DNA from: an uncultured Mollicutes bacterium | GTDB taxonomy: Bacteria > Bacillota_I > Bacilli_A > ML615J-28 > CAG-313 | DNA length: 38,179 bases | NCBI GenBank assembly: GCA_900538885.1 | Contig: UQAI01000008.1 | Span: forward strand, 1-38,179 | Direction of reading: 5' to 3' | Part shown: one piece after another, positions 25,601 through 33,688 of the stretch | Numbering within the stretch: the first letter of the stretch is position 1 | Layout: each line of letters starts with the position of its first letter | Notes under the pieces: generated by a model | What the model was told of the DNA's origin: nothing | What the model saw: only the letters and a program-made list of their open reading frames with translations | Database searches by the model: none | Position numbers and translations under genes: made by a program

Positions 25601-26101
25601 AATTACAGATGCGAAAATAAAACGTGCAAAACCAACACCGAGTCCAATTAAGCGTGATGGCATTGATGGTTTTACTTTCGAATCACCACCTGGGTAAATA
25701 AACCCTTTAAGAGTGCATCTAAAAATTATTCTATTGATTTGAGCAAGCAACAAGCAAATTAGTAAGCATACATAATATGTAGCGAAACGTACTACCGCAA
25801 CAGTTATGCTTTCACAAAGTTCTAGTGTTGCCCCTTCAGCATTGTTTTTGGTAATTTCTTTTACTTGATTTAGTACTAAATCATATATACTACCAATTCC
25901 AGGTAAATTAATTTTCATAAATATCTCTGCTATTTTATCTGCCATAAATAGATAAATAATAAATGGTATTAAAAAAGCACATAAGTTTAATAAAGTTCTT
26001 TTCCATCCCTTTAAGTACGCAACCAATAAATAGAGAATTAGAAATATTAGAACAATTACATCAAATATAATAAATCCTACTTTAAATATTGTATCGTTCA
26101 T
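22661..26101 (-). CDS. CvpA-like membrane-anchored repeat protein, paralogue of the giant protein
   Basis: 1146 residues; function not recognised. The N-terminal ~180 residues share the layout of the giant protein. There are hydrophobic segments at about 8-30, 37-54, 100-127 and 150-178, basic stretches KGWKR (31-35) and RCTLKG (128-133), and SRLIGLGVGFAR (149-160), which aligns with CvpA-like RIWGAVVGALK in the giant protein. The rest is a helical repeat domain. Two units are clear, beginning EELNLTEENV and EELNIDEETI, with a period of about 170 residues. Each contains a DW-[KE]-x-EP motif (VDWKTEP, IDWEKEP) followed by LIEIFK, like the D-x-DW motifs of the giant protein. GGATGG lies a few bases before the ATG. 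There is a promoter in the short gap after murA and a strong terminator. No LPXTG or enzyme domain is seen. The two genes probably arose by duplication followed by expansion of the larger one. Confidence 0.88.
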   Translation of the reverse strand: MNDTIFKVGFIIFDVIVLIFLILYLLVAYLKGWKRTLLNLCAFLIPFIIYLFMADKIAEIFMKINLPGIGSIYDLVLNQVKEITKNNAEGATLELCESITVAVVRFATYYVCLLICLLLAQINRIIFRCTLKGFIYPGGDSKVKPSMPSRLIGLGVGFARFIFASVILFFPIYGIINVAQTGIKDYAIINEMTKKDDSQTTVSEEDFSLEELSEKLNGSIAYKTFTVTKDKDTDLSIPAKYLGTILKVKTSTGSYNIIKEYGNIHATLKIVSRMEISEDVISFEKLTKDDVKILHNTIGKTKLLKLLAPAMKEKLIVEMEKESKDAVLLDAITNMDASKEADILIKALNESLDILVGLRLNVNHLEDLLLEESLVTSSNKVLNVLMTSSTIVNYALPKLSEKLIELVDDPTKEMNVVLSPEKLEICIKTDVSSVLAIYQKLAKNNNLHNYIFNECEFITGTDIAASTLEEAIDGLFELSIVKGNEKTIIKFALTKAKQDKLSYEVLFKGLNPDWQEEGKIIGKIVKEIMLLPKEAKDFDNFSIETVVLKNASNEYMYDSVIKEISKSNIFRLVSINLLEAFTSDSETSNIKEIMNLLNIDNIKNVSSQEFYQELIGLLQILDTIIETNILDEEKELNLTEENVELLINRIFASILVKGKESEIVNYLLDKTNINAKLQEMGTVLNLEDVDWKTEPTKLIEIFKSILAFGDITSIDFNQIIASKDESTNPKIVRLLTALRDSDIFGTAIFDMIDKMVSETEYTDITNLFNLRALENTTIEEFKVEISNLLDIIDLVKKTNITNKEELNIDEETIEVLITKIFDSIVTKGKEPEIFNYIMNELNLTETLTNMNITLDPYDNSIDWEKEPSHLIEIFKAIMKFGNINEIDFNTLMKERNETTQTNLTALFEALDSSTIFSPHLKDMIMSMALNAGYIILLTDEDMQEIRLNTWANEVKGIFEVLDICDEILYDSSTYDAVDGTSVKNVMLIASTSVIASKTLGEILMLMLGQFHLNINPKDENGNYKYDFTSRQILKDNAESVGKLIDIKHALDSIENEDAKIKKSIEAVKNLNNDEITKDTLNAFVDNKITADFDTINFENEGQIIEDVYNKYNSDRENFNIVNEPELREKVEKSEVAKHLLQELGII

Positions 26102-26122
26102 AAGACACCATCCTTTGCATTT

Positions 26123-26151
26123 ATTATACTATATTTTGTGTTATTTTTAAA
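26123..26151 (-). promoter_or_regulatory. Promoter of the 1146-residue CvpA-like gene
   Basis: Minus-strand -10 TATAAT (26123-26128) with TTTAAA as a weak -35 (26146-26151) at 17-bp spacing, between the murA stop and this gene. No terminator is visible after murA, so read-through from murA is also possible. Confidence 0.5.
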
Positions 26152-26161
26152 GAGTTAAACA

Positions 26162-27409
26162 TTAAATTTGTTTATTACACTCAATATTGATACTACTCAA
26201 TTTATGAAGGCATTCTTCATAACCCCTAGTTATGTATTCGGCATTGTTAATTGTTGTTGTGCCTTTTGCCATATTGCTCGCTACAATTAAGGCAAACCCA
26301 CATCGTAAATCACTAGCATTTACAATTCCTGCTTTTAATATTGATGGTTCAATAATTATTTTTTTGTTTTCATAGTATATAGATGCATTCATTTTTTTAA
26401 GTTCTTTAAGATGACTAATTCTTTCATGATATATTAAATCTTCTACAACTGAAGTACCATTACCTTTTAATAATACCGTTGTAATTATTGGTTGAAGGTC
26501 GGTAGGAAAAGCTGGATATGGTCCAGTCTTTAAATTGATGGCTTTAACTATAGTAGGAGTGGTTAGCGTAAGTTCATTTTTTTTAGCTATAAATTCGCCG
26601 CCCATTTGTTCTATCACTTTTGTGACGTTTTGTAAATCTAGTAGATTCACATCTGTTAAAGTAAGCTTACTATTAGGGTTTCCCATCGCAAGTAGTAAAT
26701 AACTACCTGCTTCAATTCTGTCTGGCATTATTTTATAAGTTGTACCATGAAGTTTTTTTACACCTTTTATACTAATAGATTGATTACTAATAAAAGTTAT
26801 ATCTCCACCCATTTGTTTTATAAAGTTAATTACATCTATTACTTCTGGTTCAACCGCAACATTATTAAGTATCGTTTCACCTTTTGTATATACTGATGAT
26901 AAAATTGCATTAATTGTACCACCTACTGTGACTCTAGGAAAATCAATGATTGTTGGTTTTAGGTCTTTAACTTTAAACTTTAGAGTTTCACCAACATCTA
27001 TTTTTACACCTTGTTGTTCAAAAACACTTAAATGTATATCTATCGGCCTTGTTGTAAAAGCGCAACCGCCTGGATAGGCCATTTCTATTTGATGTTTTCT
27101 AGATATTAAAGCTCCTATTAGATAATATGATGCTCTAATTTTCTTTACATAATCTGATGTAATAATTGATTTAATTTTTTTAGCATGAATGATTAGTCTC
27201 CTCGTAGCATATTCATATTTTGTAATTACATCAATGTTATCCAATAATCTGATCATATTAATAACATCAGATATTAATGGAACATTCTCTATAATTACAC
27301 ATTCTTTGGTTAGTGTCGCCGCAACAATAATTGGTAGACTAGCATTTTTAGATCCACTTATTTTAATTGTACCATTCACTGGGTTGCTTCCTGTTACTTT
27401 ATATTTCAT
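26162..27409 (-). CDS. murA: UDP-N-acetylglucosamine 1-carboxyvinyltransferase
   Basis: Cytosolic enzyme for the first committed step of peptidoglycan synthesis, transferring enolpyruvate from PEP to UDP-GlcNAc. The 415-residue length is typical. Lys21-Asn22 (SGSKNASLP), the active-site loop PGGCAFTTRPID with catalytic Cys116 (the fosfomycin target in this family), FPTDLQP with Asp304, and the C-terminal DLRCGFAL and TRGYEE segments are all present. The loop reads AFTTRP where most MurA proteins have AIGARP, a mild variation. Its presence implies that the organism makes a cell wall. GGGGAG precedes the ATG. Transcription diverges from aspA across a 132-bp gap, and the next gene downstream is a CvpA-like membrane protein. 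Confidence 0.96.
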   Translation of the reverse strand: MKYKVTGSNPVNGTIKISGSKNASLPIIVAATLTKECVIIENVPLISDVINMIRLLDNIDVITKYEYATRRLIIHAKKIKSIITSDYVKKIRASYYLIGALISRKHQIEMAYPGGCAFTTRPIDIHLSVFEQQGVKIDVGETLKFKVKDLKPTIIDFPRVTVGGTINAILSSVYTKGETILNNVAVEPEVIDVINFIKQMGGDITFISNQSISIKGVKKLHGTTYKIMPDRIEAGSYLLLAMGNPNSKLTLTDVNLLDLQNVTKVIEQMGGEFIAKKNELTLTTPTIVKAINLKTGPYPAFPTDLQPIITTVLLKGNGTSVVEDLIYHERISHLKELKKMNASIYYENKKIIIEPSILKAGIVNASDLRCGFALIVASNMAKGTTTINNAEYITRGYEECLHKLSSINIECNKQI

Positions 27410-27460
27410 CTTTTTCTCCCCTTCTTCTTACATACTACAATTTATGCTTTTTAATTGTTT

Positions 27461-27489
27461 ATAATACATTTTCTTGTTTTTTATTTAAA
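27461..27489 (-). promoter_or_regulatory. Candidate murA promoter
   Basis: Minus-strand -10 TATTAT (27461-27466), 17-bp spacer and TTTAAA (27484-27489) as a weak -35. It overlaps the divergent aspA promoter. It is the best fit in the gap, but the -35 box is poor. Confidence 0.35.
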
Positions 27490-27502
27490 AATGTGGTATG
27501 AT
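27474..27502 (+). promoter_or_regulatory. Promoter of aspA and the M55 peptidase gene
   Basis: -35 TTGTTT (27474-27479), 17-bp spacer and -10 TATGAT (27497-27502) with an extended TG at 27494-27495, 39 bp upstream of the aspA start. Confidence 0.55.
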
Positions 27503-27541
27503 AATACTATGTGAAATAGTGAATTAAAAAGGAGGAGTGCT

Positions 27542-28957
27542 ATGAGATATCGTATAGAAAAAGATTCCCTTGGTGAACTTAAAGTACCTGCTGAAGTATA
27601 TTATGGTATTCAAACCTTAAGAAGTAAAGATAACTTTGAGATTACTAAACGTGGAATTTGTCGTCAAATGATTAAAGCCCTCGTTATTGTTAAAAAAGCC
27701 GCAGCCAAAGCTAATCTTGATGCAGGTTTATTAGATGAGAAAATTGCGAAAGCTATTATGCTTACTTGTGATGAAATTTTAAATGGACGCTTGCATGGTC
27801 AATTTGTTACTGATTTAATCCAAGGTGGAGCAGGAACAAGTATGAATATGAATGCTAACGAGGTCATCGCAAATAGAGCCAATGAAATGCTTGGTGGTAA
27901 TAAAGGTGACTATAATTTGGTTAATCCACTTGATCATGTTAATTGTAGTCAATCAACCAATGATGTAATTCAAACCGCTGGTAAGCTTGCTATTATCAAG
28001 CAATTAAAGAAAACTTTAGTTGAACTTAAAAAATTACAGAACGCTTTTTTAGATAAAAGTAAAGAATTCAGTAATATTATTAAAATTGGTCGTACACATT
28101 TACAAGATGCTGTACCAATTACTCTAGGTCAAGAGTTTAATGCTTATGCTAGCGTTCTTGCTCGTAATATTAAAAAAGTTGAATCTTGTATTGACTACTT
28201 AGCAGAAGTTAATATGGGTGGTACCGCGATTGGTACAAGCATTAATACAAATACTAAATATTTAAAGAAAGTTGTATTTTATTTAAATAAGTTTTCTGGC
28301 GAAGAATTTAAGAGCGCTAAAGATTTAGTAGATGCAACTCGTCATTTAGACTGTTTTGCTTATACAAGTAGTATGCTAAAGCTTACCGCAACTTCTCTTT
28401 CTAAGATAGCTACTGACCTAAGACTTATGGCAAGTAGTAGTATTGATGAAATTAGTTTACCAATTATGCAGCCGGGATCATCTATTATGCCCGGTAAGTT
28501 TAATCCAGTTATTCCTGAAGTAGTAAATCAAGTTGCTTACTATATTATGGGACTTGATGTAACCGTAACTTGTGCAGTTGAGGCTGGTGAACTCGAACTT
28601 AACGTTTTCTCACCAGTTATCTTAATGGCAATATTTGAGCAAGTGTCAACTCTTAGAAGGGCTGCTCGTACTTTAAGAGAAAGTTGTATTGAAGGACTTA
28701 CATGTAATAAAGTTAGTGATTTAACTGACCATAGTGTTGCTCTCGCTACAGCACTTGCTCATTACACTAGTCATGATGAAGCTGTTGAAATTGTTGAACT
28801 TGCTAAAAAAACTAATAGATCCGTTAAAGATTTAGCTGTTGAAAAAGGATTACTTACTAAAGAACAAGCTGATATTATTTTAAATGTTGAAAATATGGCT
28901 AATCCTAGTAATATTGATGATGATGTAATTAAAACAGCAAAGGGGAAATTACTATGA
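27542..28957 (+). CDS. aspA: Aspartate ammonia-lyase
   Basis: Converts L-aspartate to fumarate and ammonia; a homotetrameric cytosolic enzyme of the fumarase/aspartase superfamily. The 471 residues start RYRIEKDSLGELKVPAE, which is characteristic of AspA. The three superfamily regions are present: GGAGTSMNMNANE (95-107) with STND (138-141), GRTHLQDA (183-190), and the flexible signature loop GSSIMPGKFNPV (312-323), which contains the catalytic serine. GSSIMPGK with VIPEVVNQV and the KVPAE start favour aspartase over class II fumarase. A near-perfect AAGGAGGAG is placed before the ATG. The stop overlaps the M55 gene start (ATGA), so the two are translationally coupled. Aspartate catabolism or fumarate supply is the likely role; measured substrate specificity would settle aspartase against fumarase. 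Confidence 0.93.
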   Translation: MRYRIEKDSLGELKVPAEVYYGIQTLRSKDNFEITKRGICRQMIKALVIVKKAAAKANLDAGLLDEKIAKAIMLTCDEILNGRLHGQFVTDLIQGGAGTSMNMNANEVIANRANEMLGGNKGDYNLVNPLDHVNCSQSTNDVIQTAGKLAIIKQLKKTLVELKKLQNAFLDKSKEFSNIIKIGRTHLQDAVPITLGQEFNAYASVLARNIKKVESCIDYLAEVNMGGTAIGTSINTNTKYLKKVVFYLNKFSGEEFKSAKDLVDATRHLDCFAYTSSMLKLTATSLSKIATDLRLMASSSIDEISLPIMQPGSSIMPGKFNPVIPEVVNQVAYYIMGLDVTVTCAVEAGELELNVFSPVILMAIFEQVSTLRRAARTLRESCIEGLTCNKVSDLTDHSVALATALAHYTSHDEAVEIVELAKKTNRSVKDLAVEKGLLTKEQADIILNVENMANPSNIDDDVIKTAKGKLL

Positions 28958-29781
28958 AAAATATTAAAGATTTGAAAATTTATATTAGTGTAGATATTGA
29001 AGGTACTGCAGGTATTTGTGATTGGAAAGAAACAGAACTTGGTGAAAATGATTATAATTATTTCCAAGAAGAAATGATTCAAGAAACAATTGCTTGTTGT
29101 GAAGCTTTAATTAATTTAGGCATCACAAATATTACCGTACGTGATGCTCATGATAGCGCAAGAAATATTATTCCTAATCGTTTACCTAAGGAAGTAACTT
29201 TAATAAGAGGCTGGACAGAAGGGCCTTGTGATATGATGGCAGGTCTTGATAATACTTATGATGGTGTTATCTTTATTGGTTATCATTCTCCCGCTAGAAG
29301 TATTGGCAATCCTCTATCCCATACCTTAACTACAACTCTTAATCATATTAAGATTAATGGCAACATTGTTAGTGAATTCTTACTTAATACTTATTTTGCT
29401 CAATCACAATATAATGTTCCAGTAATTCTTCTTTGTGGAGATAACAACTTAACAAATATTGTTCATTCTGAAAATGTATTTATCCAAACAGTATCAACAA
29501 ACGTTGGTTTACATGGAGCTGTTATAACTAAACACCCTAGTATTGTATATAATGATATTAAAGAAAAAACCAAAAAAGCCGTAGAAATGCTTGCGAGTGA
29601 TCCTTCACAATTTATGGTTACGCTTCCTAATCATTTTGATACTGAAATTCACTTTAGAACACACAAGCGTGCCTACCGTGCTTCTTTCTATCCTAATGCA
29701 ACTTATCTTGGTAGCGACAAAACAGTGCATCATGCCAATAATTTCTTAGATGCAGTAAAATTTATTATGTTTACGGAATAA
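28954..29781 (+). CDS. M55 family D-aminopeptidase (DppA-like)
   Basis: Zinc-dependent peptidase of the DppA family, which cleaves D-amino-acid peptides such as D-Ala-D-Ala. The 275-residue length is typical. The family's metal and catalytic residues are present in order: Asp14-x-Glu16 (SVDIEG), His66 (DAHDSARN), His111 (GYHSPA), the probable nucleophile His123 (LSHT) and Glu141 (SEF). There is no signal peptide, so it acts in the cytoplasm. The ATG overlaps the aspA stop by 4 bp, and the pair ends in a strong terminator. With murA divergently placed nearby, recycling of peptidoglycan-derived D-amino-acid peptides is a reasonable inference, but the partnership with aspartase is not explained by any pathway I know. 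Confidence 0.92.
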   Translation: MKNIKDLKIYISVDIEGTAGICDWKETELGENDYNYFQEEMIQETIACCEALINLGITNITVRDAHDSARNIIPNRLPKEVTLIRGWTEGPCDMMAGLDNTYDGVIFIGYHSPARSIGNPLSHTLTTTLNHIKINGNIVSEFLLNTYFAQSQYNVPVILLCGDNNLTNIVHSENVFIQTVSTNVGLHGAVITKHPSIVYNDIKEKTKKAVEMLASDPSQFMVTLPNHFDTEIHFRTHKRAYRASFYPNATYLGSDKTVHHANNFLDAVKFIMFTE

Positions 29782-29785
29782 CATA

Positions 29786-29821
29786 AAGGTCTCAAGTTCA
29801 TCCTTGAGACCTTATTTTTTT
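29786..29821 (+). terminator. Strong intrinsic terminator between convergent genes
   Basis: Perfect 11-bp stem AAGGTCTCAAG / CTTGAGACCTT (29786-29796, 29803-29813) with a six-base loop and a run ATTTTTTT. It ends the aspA-M55 unit. Its T-run contains the reverse complement of the stop codon of the convergent leucine-rich-repeat gene, and the stem may also serve that gene, though with a weaker T-run on that strand. Confidence 0.92.
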
Positions 29822-32800
29822 AGTGATTTTGTTTCTTTCTTAATAGTACTACACCTGATACAAGGGTTGCAGTTATCATAAAGTAATAACCTAAGTTTTC
29901 TTTATAATCACATTGTCCTGGTTTTGTATCACGTTTTGGAATTTCAGTACCAGTATTATCATTATTTGAATTATCATTTAGAGAAACAGGAACGCCGTTA
30001 CTATCTAATTTGAATTCACCACGATATAGAGAAGTACCCATTTGTTGGTCTAGCGCTTTACTCCAACCAGCCGGATAAGTTTTTTCTCCTGTCGCATTTC
30101 CTTCTTCATCTAATAAACGAACGATACCTTCTGTAAAGAAAGTAGTTGTTGCCATACTACCAAAGGCTTCATCACCTACATAAGATGCAGCTCTAATAAT
30201 TTTACCATCTTTATCTACTTCAACTGGTAAATAAATCTTAGTAGCACCACGACAACCGATAAAGGCTTGACGGCCAATTGATTCAACAGTTGTAGGTATC
30301 TTAATTAGAAGTTCTTTTCTTATGCTATTTCCATCTGCATCTTTTTTAACTTCTCCGTTTTCATCAACTTCATATACAAATGATTGACAACAGTTTGCGA
30401 AAGCTTTATCTTCAATAGTAATTAAACCTTCTTTAAGTTCAATGTATGTAAGTTTTGAACATCCTTCAAATGCACTTTCACCAACTATTGTAATTGATTC
30501 AGGGAAAGTTACATCACTTAGATTCTTACAATCTTTAAACGCAAACTTAGGAATTGATGTCATTGTGGCAGGAATAACTACTGATTTAATTTGTTCGCAT
30601 CCTTCAAATGCACTTTCACCGATTAATGTTACTTTTTCAGTTACAGGAACATTTTCAAGACTTGTACACATTAAGAATGCACGGCCTTCAATTTCTTCAA
30701 TATTAGCAGTGTTTTTAATAGTAGTTAATGCGTAACAATTTTCAAACATACTATACTTAACTGTAGTAGTATTTGCAGGTAAGGTAACACTTCTTAATTT
30801 ATTACAATTGTAGAATAGACCATTACCAAGACTTGTTACTTGATCAGTGATTACAACGCTTCTTAATGATGCACCACTAAATGCATAGGCATCAATACTT
30901 GTGATAGTTGTTGGAACAGTATATGAACTAACTTTGTTAGATGGCATATAAAGTATTAATGTTGTTTTATCTTTTGAACATAATACTTGGCAAACATTAC
31001 TACCTTCGCTAGTATTTTCAATACTATATCTTTCATGATTAGGATTGATTGTGAAGTTCTTTAATGATGACCAACTTCTAAATACACCAACACCTAATTT
31101 TTCAAGTCCATCAGGAATATTAATTGATTCAATATTACTACAATCGGCTAAAGCATAGTCACCTAATTTTCTAACACTATTTGGAATTTGAAGATTAGTA
31201 ATACCAACACATCCAAGGAAAGCATATTCTTCAATAGTAGTAATACCTTCACCTAAAACTATTTCTGATAAATTAGTACAACCAGCAAATGCATAAGCAC
31301 CTATCATTTGTAAGTTACTATCCGTAATAGTAATCTTTTTGATTATAATTGAGCTCATAAACGCAAGGCTTGGAACTTCTGTACAATTTGTGATTGTTAC
31401 TTCCAATTCTTCTGGTTTATTTTCTGCGAAAATTGATTCAAATGATTCATCTCTACCAATACTACCTTCACTCATAGTTCCAATAAATGGAAGAGTAATG
31501 TTTGTTAAGGCTGTGCAATTTACGATTGCACCTGTTTGAATTTCTTTAACCGTATTTGGAATTACCAAAGTTTTTAAATTTCTTTGATTTGCGAATGCTC
31601 CAGAGCGGATAACAGAAACTTTATTATCAACAGTAAAAGTATCTTTGACATTTCCTTCACCATCAACACTTGGTACATAATATACTAATTCTCTCATACC
31701 GTTTTCATCATCTGCAGTATATAGTGAATTATCAATTACTTGATATTTTTGATTGCTTGAATTAATAATTATTCTAATAGATTCATCACAACCATATAAT
31801 ACATTTTTGCCAAGTGAAATTATATATGTTAAATCAATTTCTTTAAGATGTGAACAATTTCTAAATGTATCATCTTTTAAAGTTGTTAAACTTTCTGGTA
31901 ATGTAACACTTTCAAGAACAGTACAATTTTGGAAAGCATTCATACCAAGGTTAGTTAAACTAGTAGGAAGTACCATATTTACAAGTGATGTACATCCTTT
32001 AAACGCATAATCACCAATTGATGTTATTTCATTTGGTAGATTTATAGTTACTAAACTCTTGCAATTTACAAAAGCATTTTCAGGAATATCATATGTTCCT
32101 GTTATTGTTAAAGTAATTAAATTATCTAAAGTTTTTGAATTAGTTGTATCGCCAACACCATTAGAATTGAAAATATAACCAAATATTTCAGCACTATTAA
32201 ATTCTTTTTTAACTAGTGTTTTTGAATCATATTTATATCCTGAACCAATGAATGGAAGAACTGCTTCAGTTACGCCAGTACATCCTTCATATGCGCCAAC
32301 ACCAATACTGATTACATTATTTGGTAAATCAATTTTTGTAAGTTTTGTACAACCAGCGAAAGCTTTTTGTTCGATTACTTTTAGGTTTGAATTAATCAAT
32401 GAAGTAAGAACTTCTTCTCTTAAAGATGGACATCCTTCAAATGTTGAAGCATTAATTTTTTCAAGATTTGTTGGTAGATTTGTAACATTTTGAAGACTTG
32501 TACAACCAGCGAAAGCCTCACTGCCTAAACTTGTTATTGTATTTGGTAAATCAATTGATCTAATTGTACTTAAATTTTTAAAAGCTTTTTCAATAATTCT
32601 TGTACCTTGTTTAATAGTTACTAACCTAATATTTTGAGTACTATTACCGAACACTGCTTTAAAAGCAAAACTACTATCTATTGATGTGCCAATGAAAGGT
32701 AATGTTACATCTGATACTTGTGCACAACCAGAGAAGGCATTTTCTTCAATTGTTGTAACTGTAGTTGGAATATCTATAGTAGTAACTTTACTTGCATTAT

Positions 32801-33545
32801 AATAAGCATTCGCACAAATTGTTACAACTGATGCATCAATATTCTTTATTTCTGTAATTGTTGAATCTAAAGATAAAACTAATTCTTTTTTATTGTTTTC
32901 AACATTATGGTATAAAACATTTTTAGTAATAACATAATTAGTATTATTAGAAGCTACACTAAGATTTAAAGCTGTGCAATTATAGAAAGCATTCGCTCCA
33001 AGACTTACAAGTGTTGAAGGAAGCGTAACATCTACTAGTTTTCCACAGTTATAGAAGGCATCTTCACCGATTGTTTCTAATCCTTCATTTAAAGTTATCG
33101 CTTGTAAACTAATACAATCGTAGAAAGCACCAAAATCTAATGATGCAAGTGCTGAAGGAAGTGTAACATTTGTTAAACTTGTGCAGCCATCAAATGCACT
33201 ACTGCCAATTGAAGTAATTGTATTAGGAAGTTCTATTTCTTCAAGTTTTGAACAATCTTCAAATGCACGTCTAGAGATTGCTTTAATCTTTGAGCCAGAT
33301 TCAAAAGTTAACTTTTTAAGTTTATCATTGCTTTGGAAAGCACTTTTGCCAATTATCTCAATATCTTTAGATATGACAACTTCTTCATCCTTACCATTGT
33401 ACTTAACTAAAGTAGTACCATCAGTTTGGAAAATAGGAGTTGTTTCTTTTTTGTTAACTACTGTCACAAGCAATATAATTGCTGTAACTACTAAGGCAAT
33501 AAATATTGCCCAAATTATTAATTTCTTAATTAGTTTTTTGTTCAT
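29820..33545 (-). CDS. BspA-like leucine-rich-repeat surface protein
   Basis: 1241 residues from the ATG at 33545. A GTG two codons earlier is also open, but it lies only two bases from the AAGGAG, whereas the ATG is at a normal 8 bases, so I chose the ATG. A hydrophobic N-terminal segment (about 8-30, after KKLIKK) acts as a signal or anchor. Nearly all the rest is BspA-type LRR_5 repeats of about 23 residues, with the pattern I-x-x-x-AF-x-x-C-x-x-L-x-x-I-x-LP (for example SAFDGCTSLTNVTLP). The C-terminus has a short hydrophobic stretch (FMITATLVSGVVLL) followed by RKKQNH. This looks like a sortase-type tail, but no LPXTG is present. Related proteins mediate adhesion to host or other cells. 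It has its own promoter and is convergent with aspA-M55. Confidence 0.92.
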   Translation of the reverse strand: MNKKLIKKLIIWAIFIALVVTAIILLVTVVNKKETTPIFQTDGTTLVKYNGKDEEVVISKDIEIIGKSAFQSNDKLKKLTFESGSKIKAISRRAFEDCSKLEEIELPNTITSIGSSAFDGCTSLTNVTLPSALASLDFGAFYDCISLQAITLNEGLETIGEDAFYNCGKLVDVTLPSTLVSLGANAFYNCTALNLSVASNNTNYVITKNVLYHNVENNKKELVLSLDSTITEIKNIDASVVTICANAYYNASKVTTIDIPTTVTTIEENAFSGCAQVSDVTLPFIGTSIDSSFAFKAVFGNSTQNIRLVTIKQGTRIIEKAFKNLSTIRSIDLPNTITSLGSEAFAGCTSLQNVTNLPTNLEKINASTFEGCPSLREEVLTSLINSNLKVIEQKAFAGCTKLTKIDLPNNVISIGVGAYEGCTGVTEAVLPFIGSGYKYDSKTLVKKEFNSAEIFGYIFNSNGVGDTTNSKTLDNLITLTITGTYDIPENAFVNCKSLVTINLPNEITSIGDYAFKGCTSLVNMVLPTSLTNLGMNAFQNCTVLESVTLPESLTTLKDDTFRNCSHLKEIDLTYIISLGKNVLYGCDESIRIIINSSNQKYQVIDNSLYTADDENGMRELVYYVPSVDGEGNVKDTFTVDNKVSVIRSGAFANQRNLKTLVIPNTVKEIQTGAIVNCTALTNITLPFIGTMSEGSIGRDESFESIFAENKPEELEVTITNCTEVPSLAFMSSIIIKKITITDSNLQMIGAYAFAGCTNLSEIVLGEGITTIEEYAFLGCVGITNLQIPNSVRKLGDYALADCSNIESINIPDGLEKLGVGVFRSWSSLKNFTINPNHERYSIENTSEGSNVCQVLCSKDKTTLILYMPSNKVSSYTVPTTITSIDAYAFSGASLRSVVITDQVTSLGNGLFYNCNKLRSVTLPANTTTVKYSMFENCYALTTIKNTANIEEIEGRAFLMCTSLENVPVTEKVTLIGESAFEGCEQIKSVVIPATMTSIPKFAFKDCKNLSDVTFPESITIVGESAFEGCSKLTYIELKEGLITIEDKAFANCCQSFVYEVDENGEVKKDADGNSIRKELLIKIPTTVESIGRQAFIGCRGATKIYLPVEVDKDGKIIRAASYVGDEAFGSMATTTFFTEGIVRLLDEEGNATGEKTYPAGWSKALDQQMGTSLYRGEFKLDSNGVPVSLNDNSNNDNTGTEIPKRDTKPGQCDYKENLGYYFMITATLVSGVVLLRKKQNH

Positions 33546-33598
33546 AATCACTACTCCTTGTATTTATAGCGAGTTTACTCTAATTTTCTTACATACTT

Positions 33599-33627
33599 AT
33601 TATTACAAAAAATCGTTAAAATTGCAA
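33599..33627 (-). promoter_or_regulatory. Promoter of the leucine-rich-repeat protein gene
   Basis: Minus-strand -35 TTGCAA (33622-33627), 17-bp spacer and -10 AATAAT (33599-33604) with an extended TG. It lies 53 bp upstream of the ATG. It has the same -35 hexamer as the rpmE and giant-gene promoters. Confidence 0.55.
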
Positions 33628-33688
33628 GAGATTAGAATAATTTTAATCAATGAAATTTTTACCATTTAGTCTCGCATCTTTTTTTGCT

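Noticed and set aside
28771..29082. 103-codon minus-strand frame over the aspA/M55 junction
   Set aside because: Antisense to two well-supported genes, with a composition typical of a shadow frame.
33181..33669. 162-codon plus-strand frame running past the start of the leucine-rich-repeat gene
   Set aside because: Mostly antisense to the LRR repeats, and its end crosses the LRR promoter. Nothing in it resembles a protein family.
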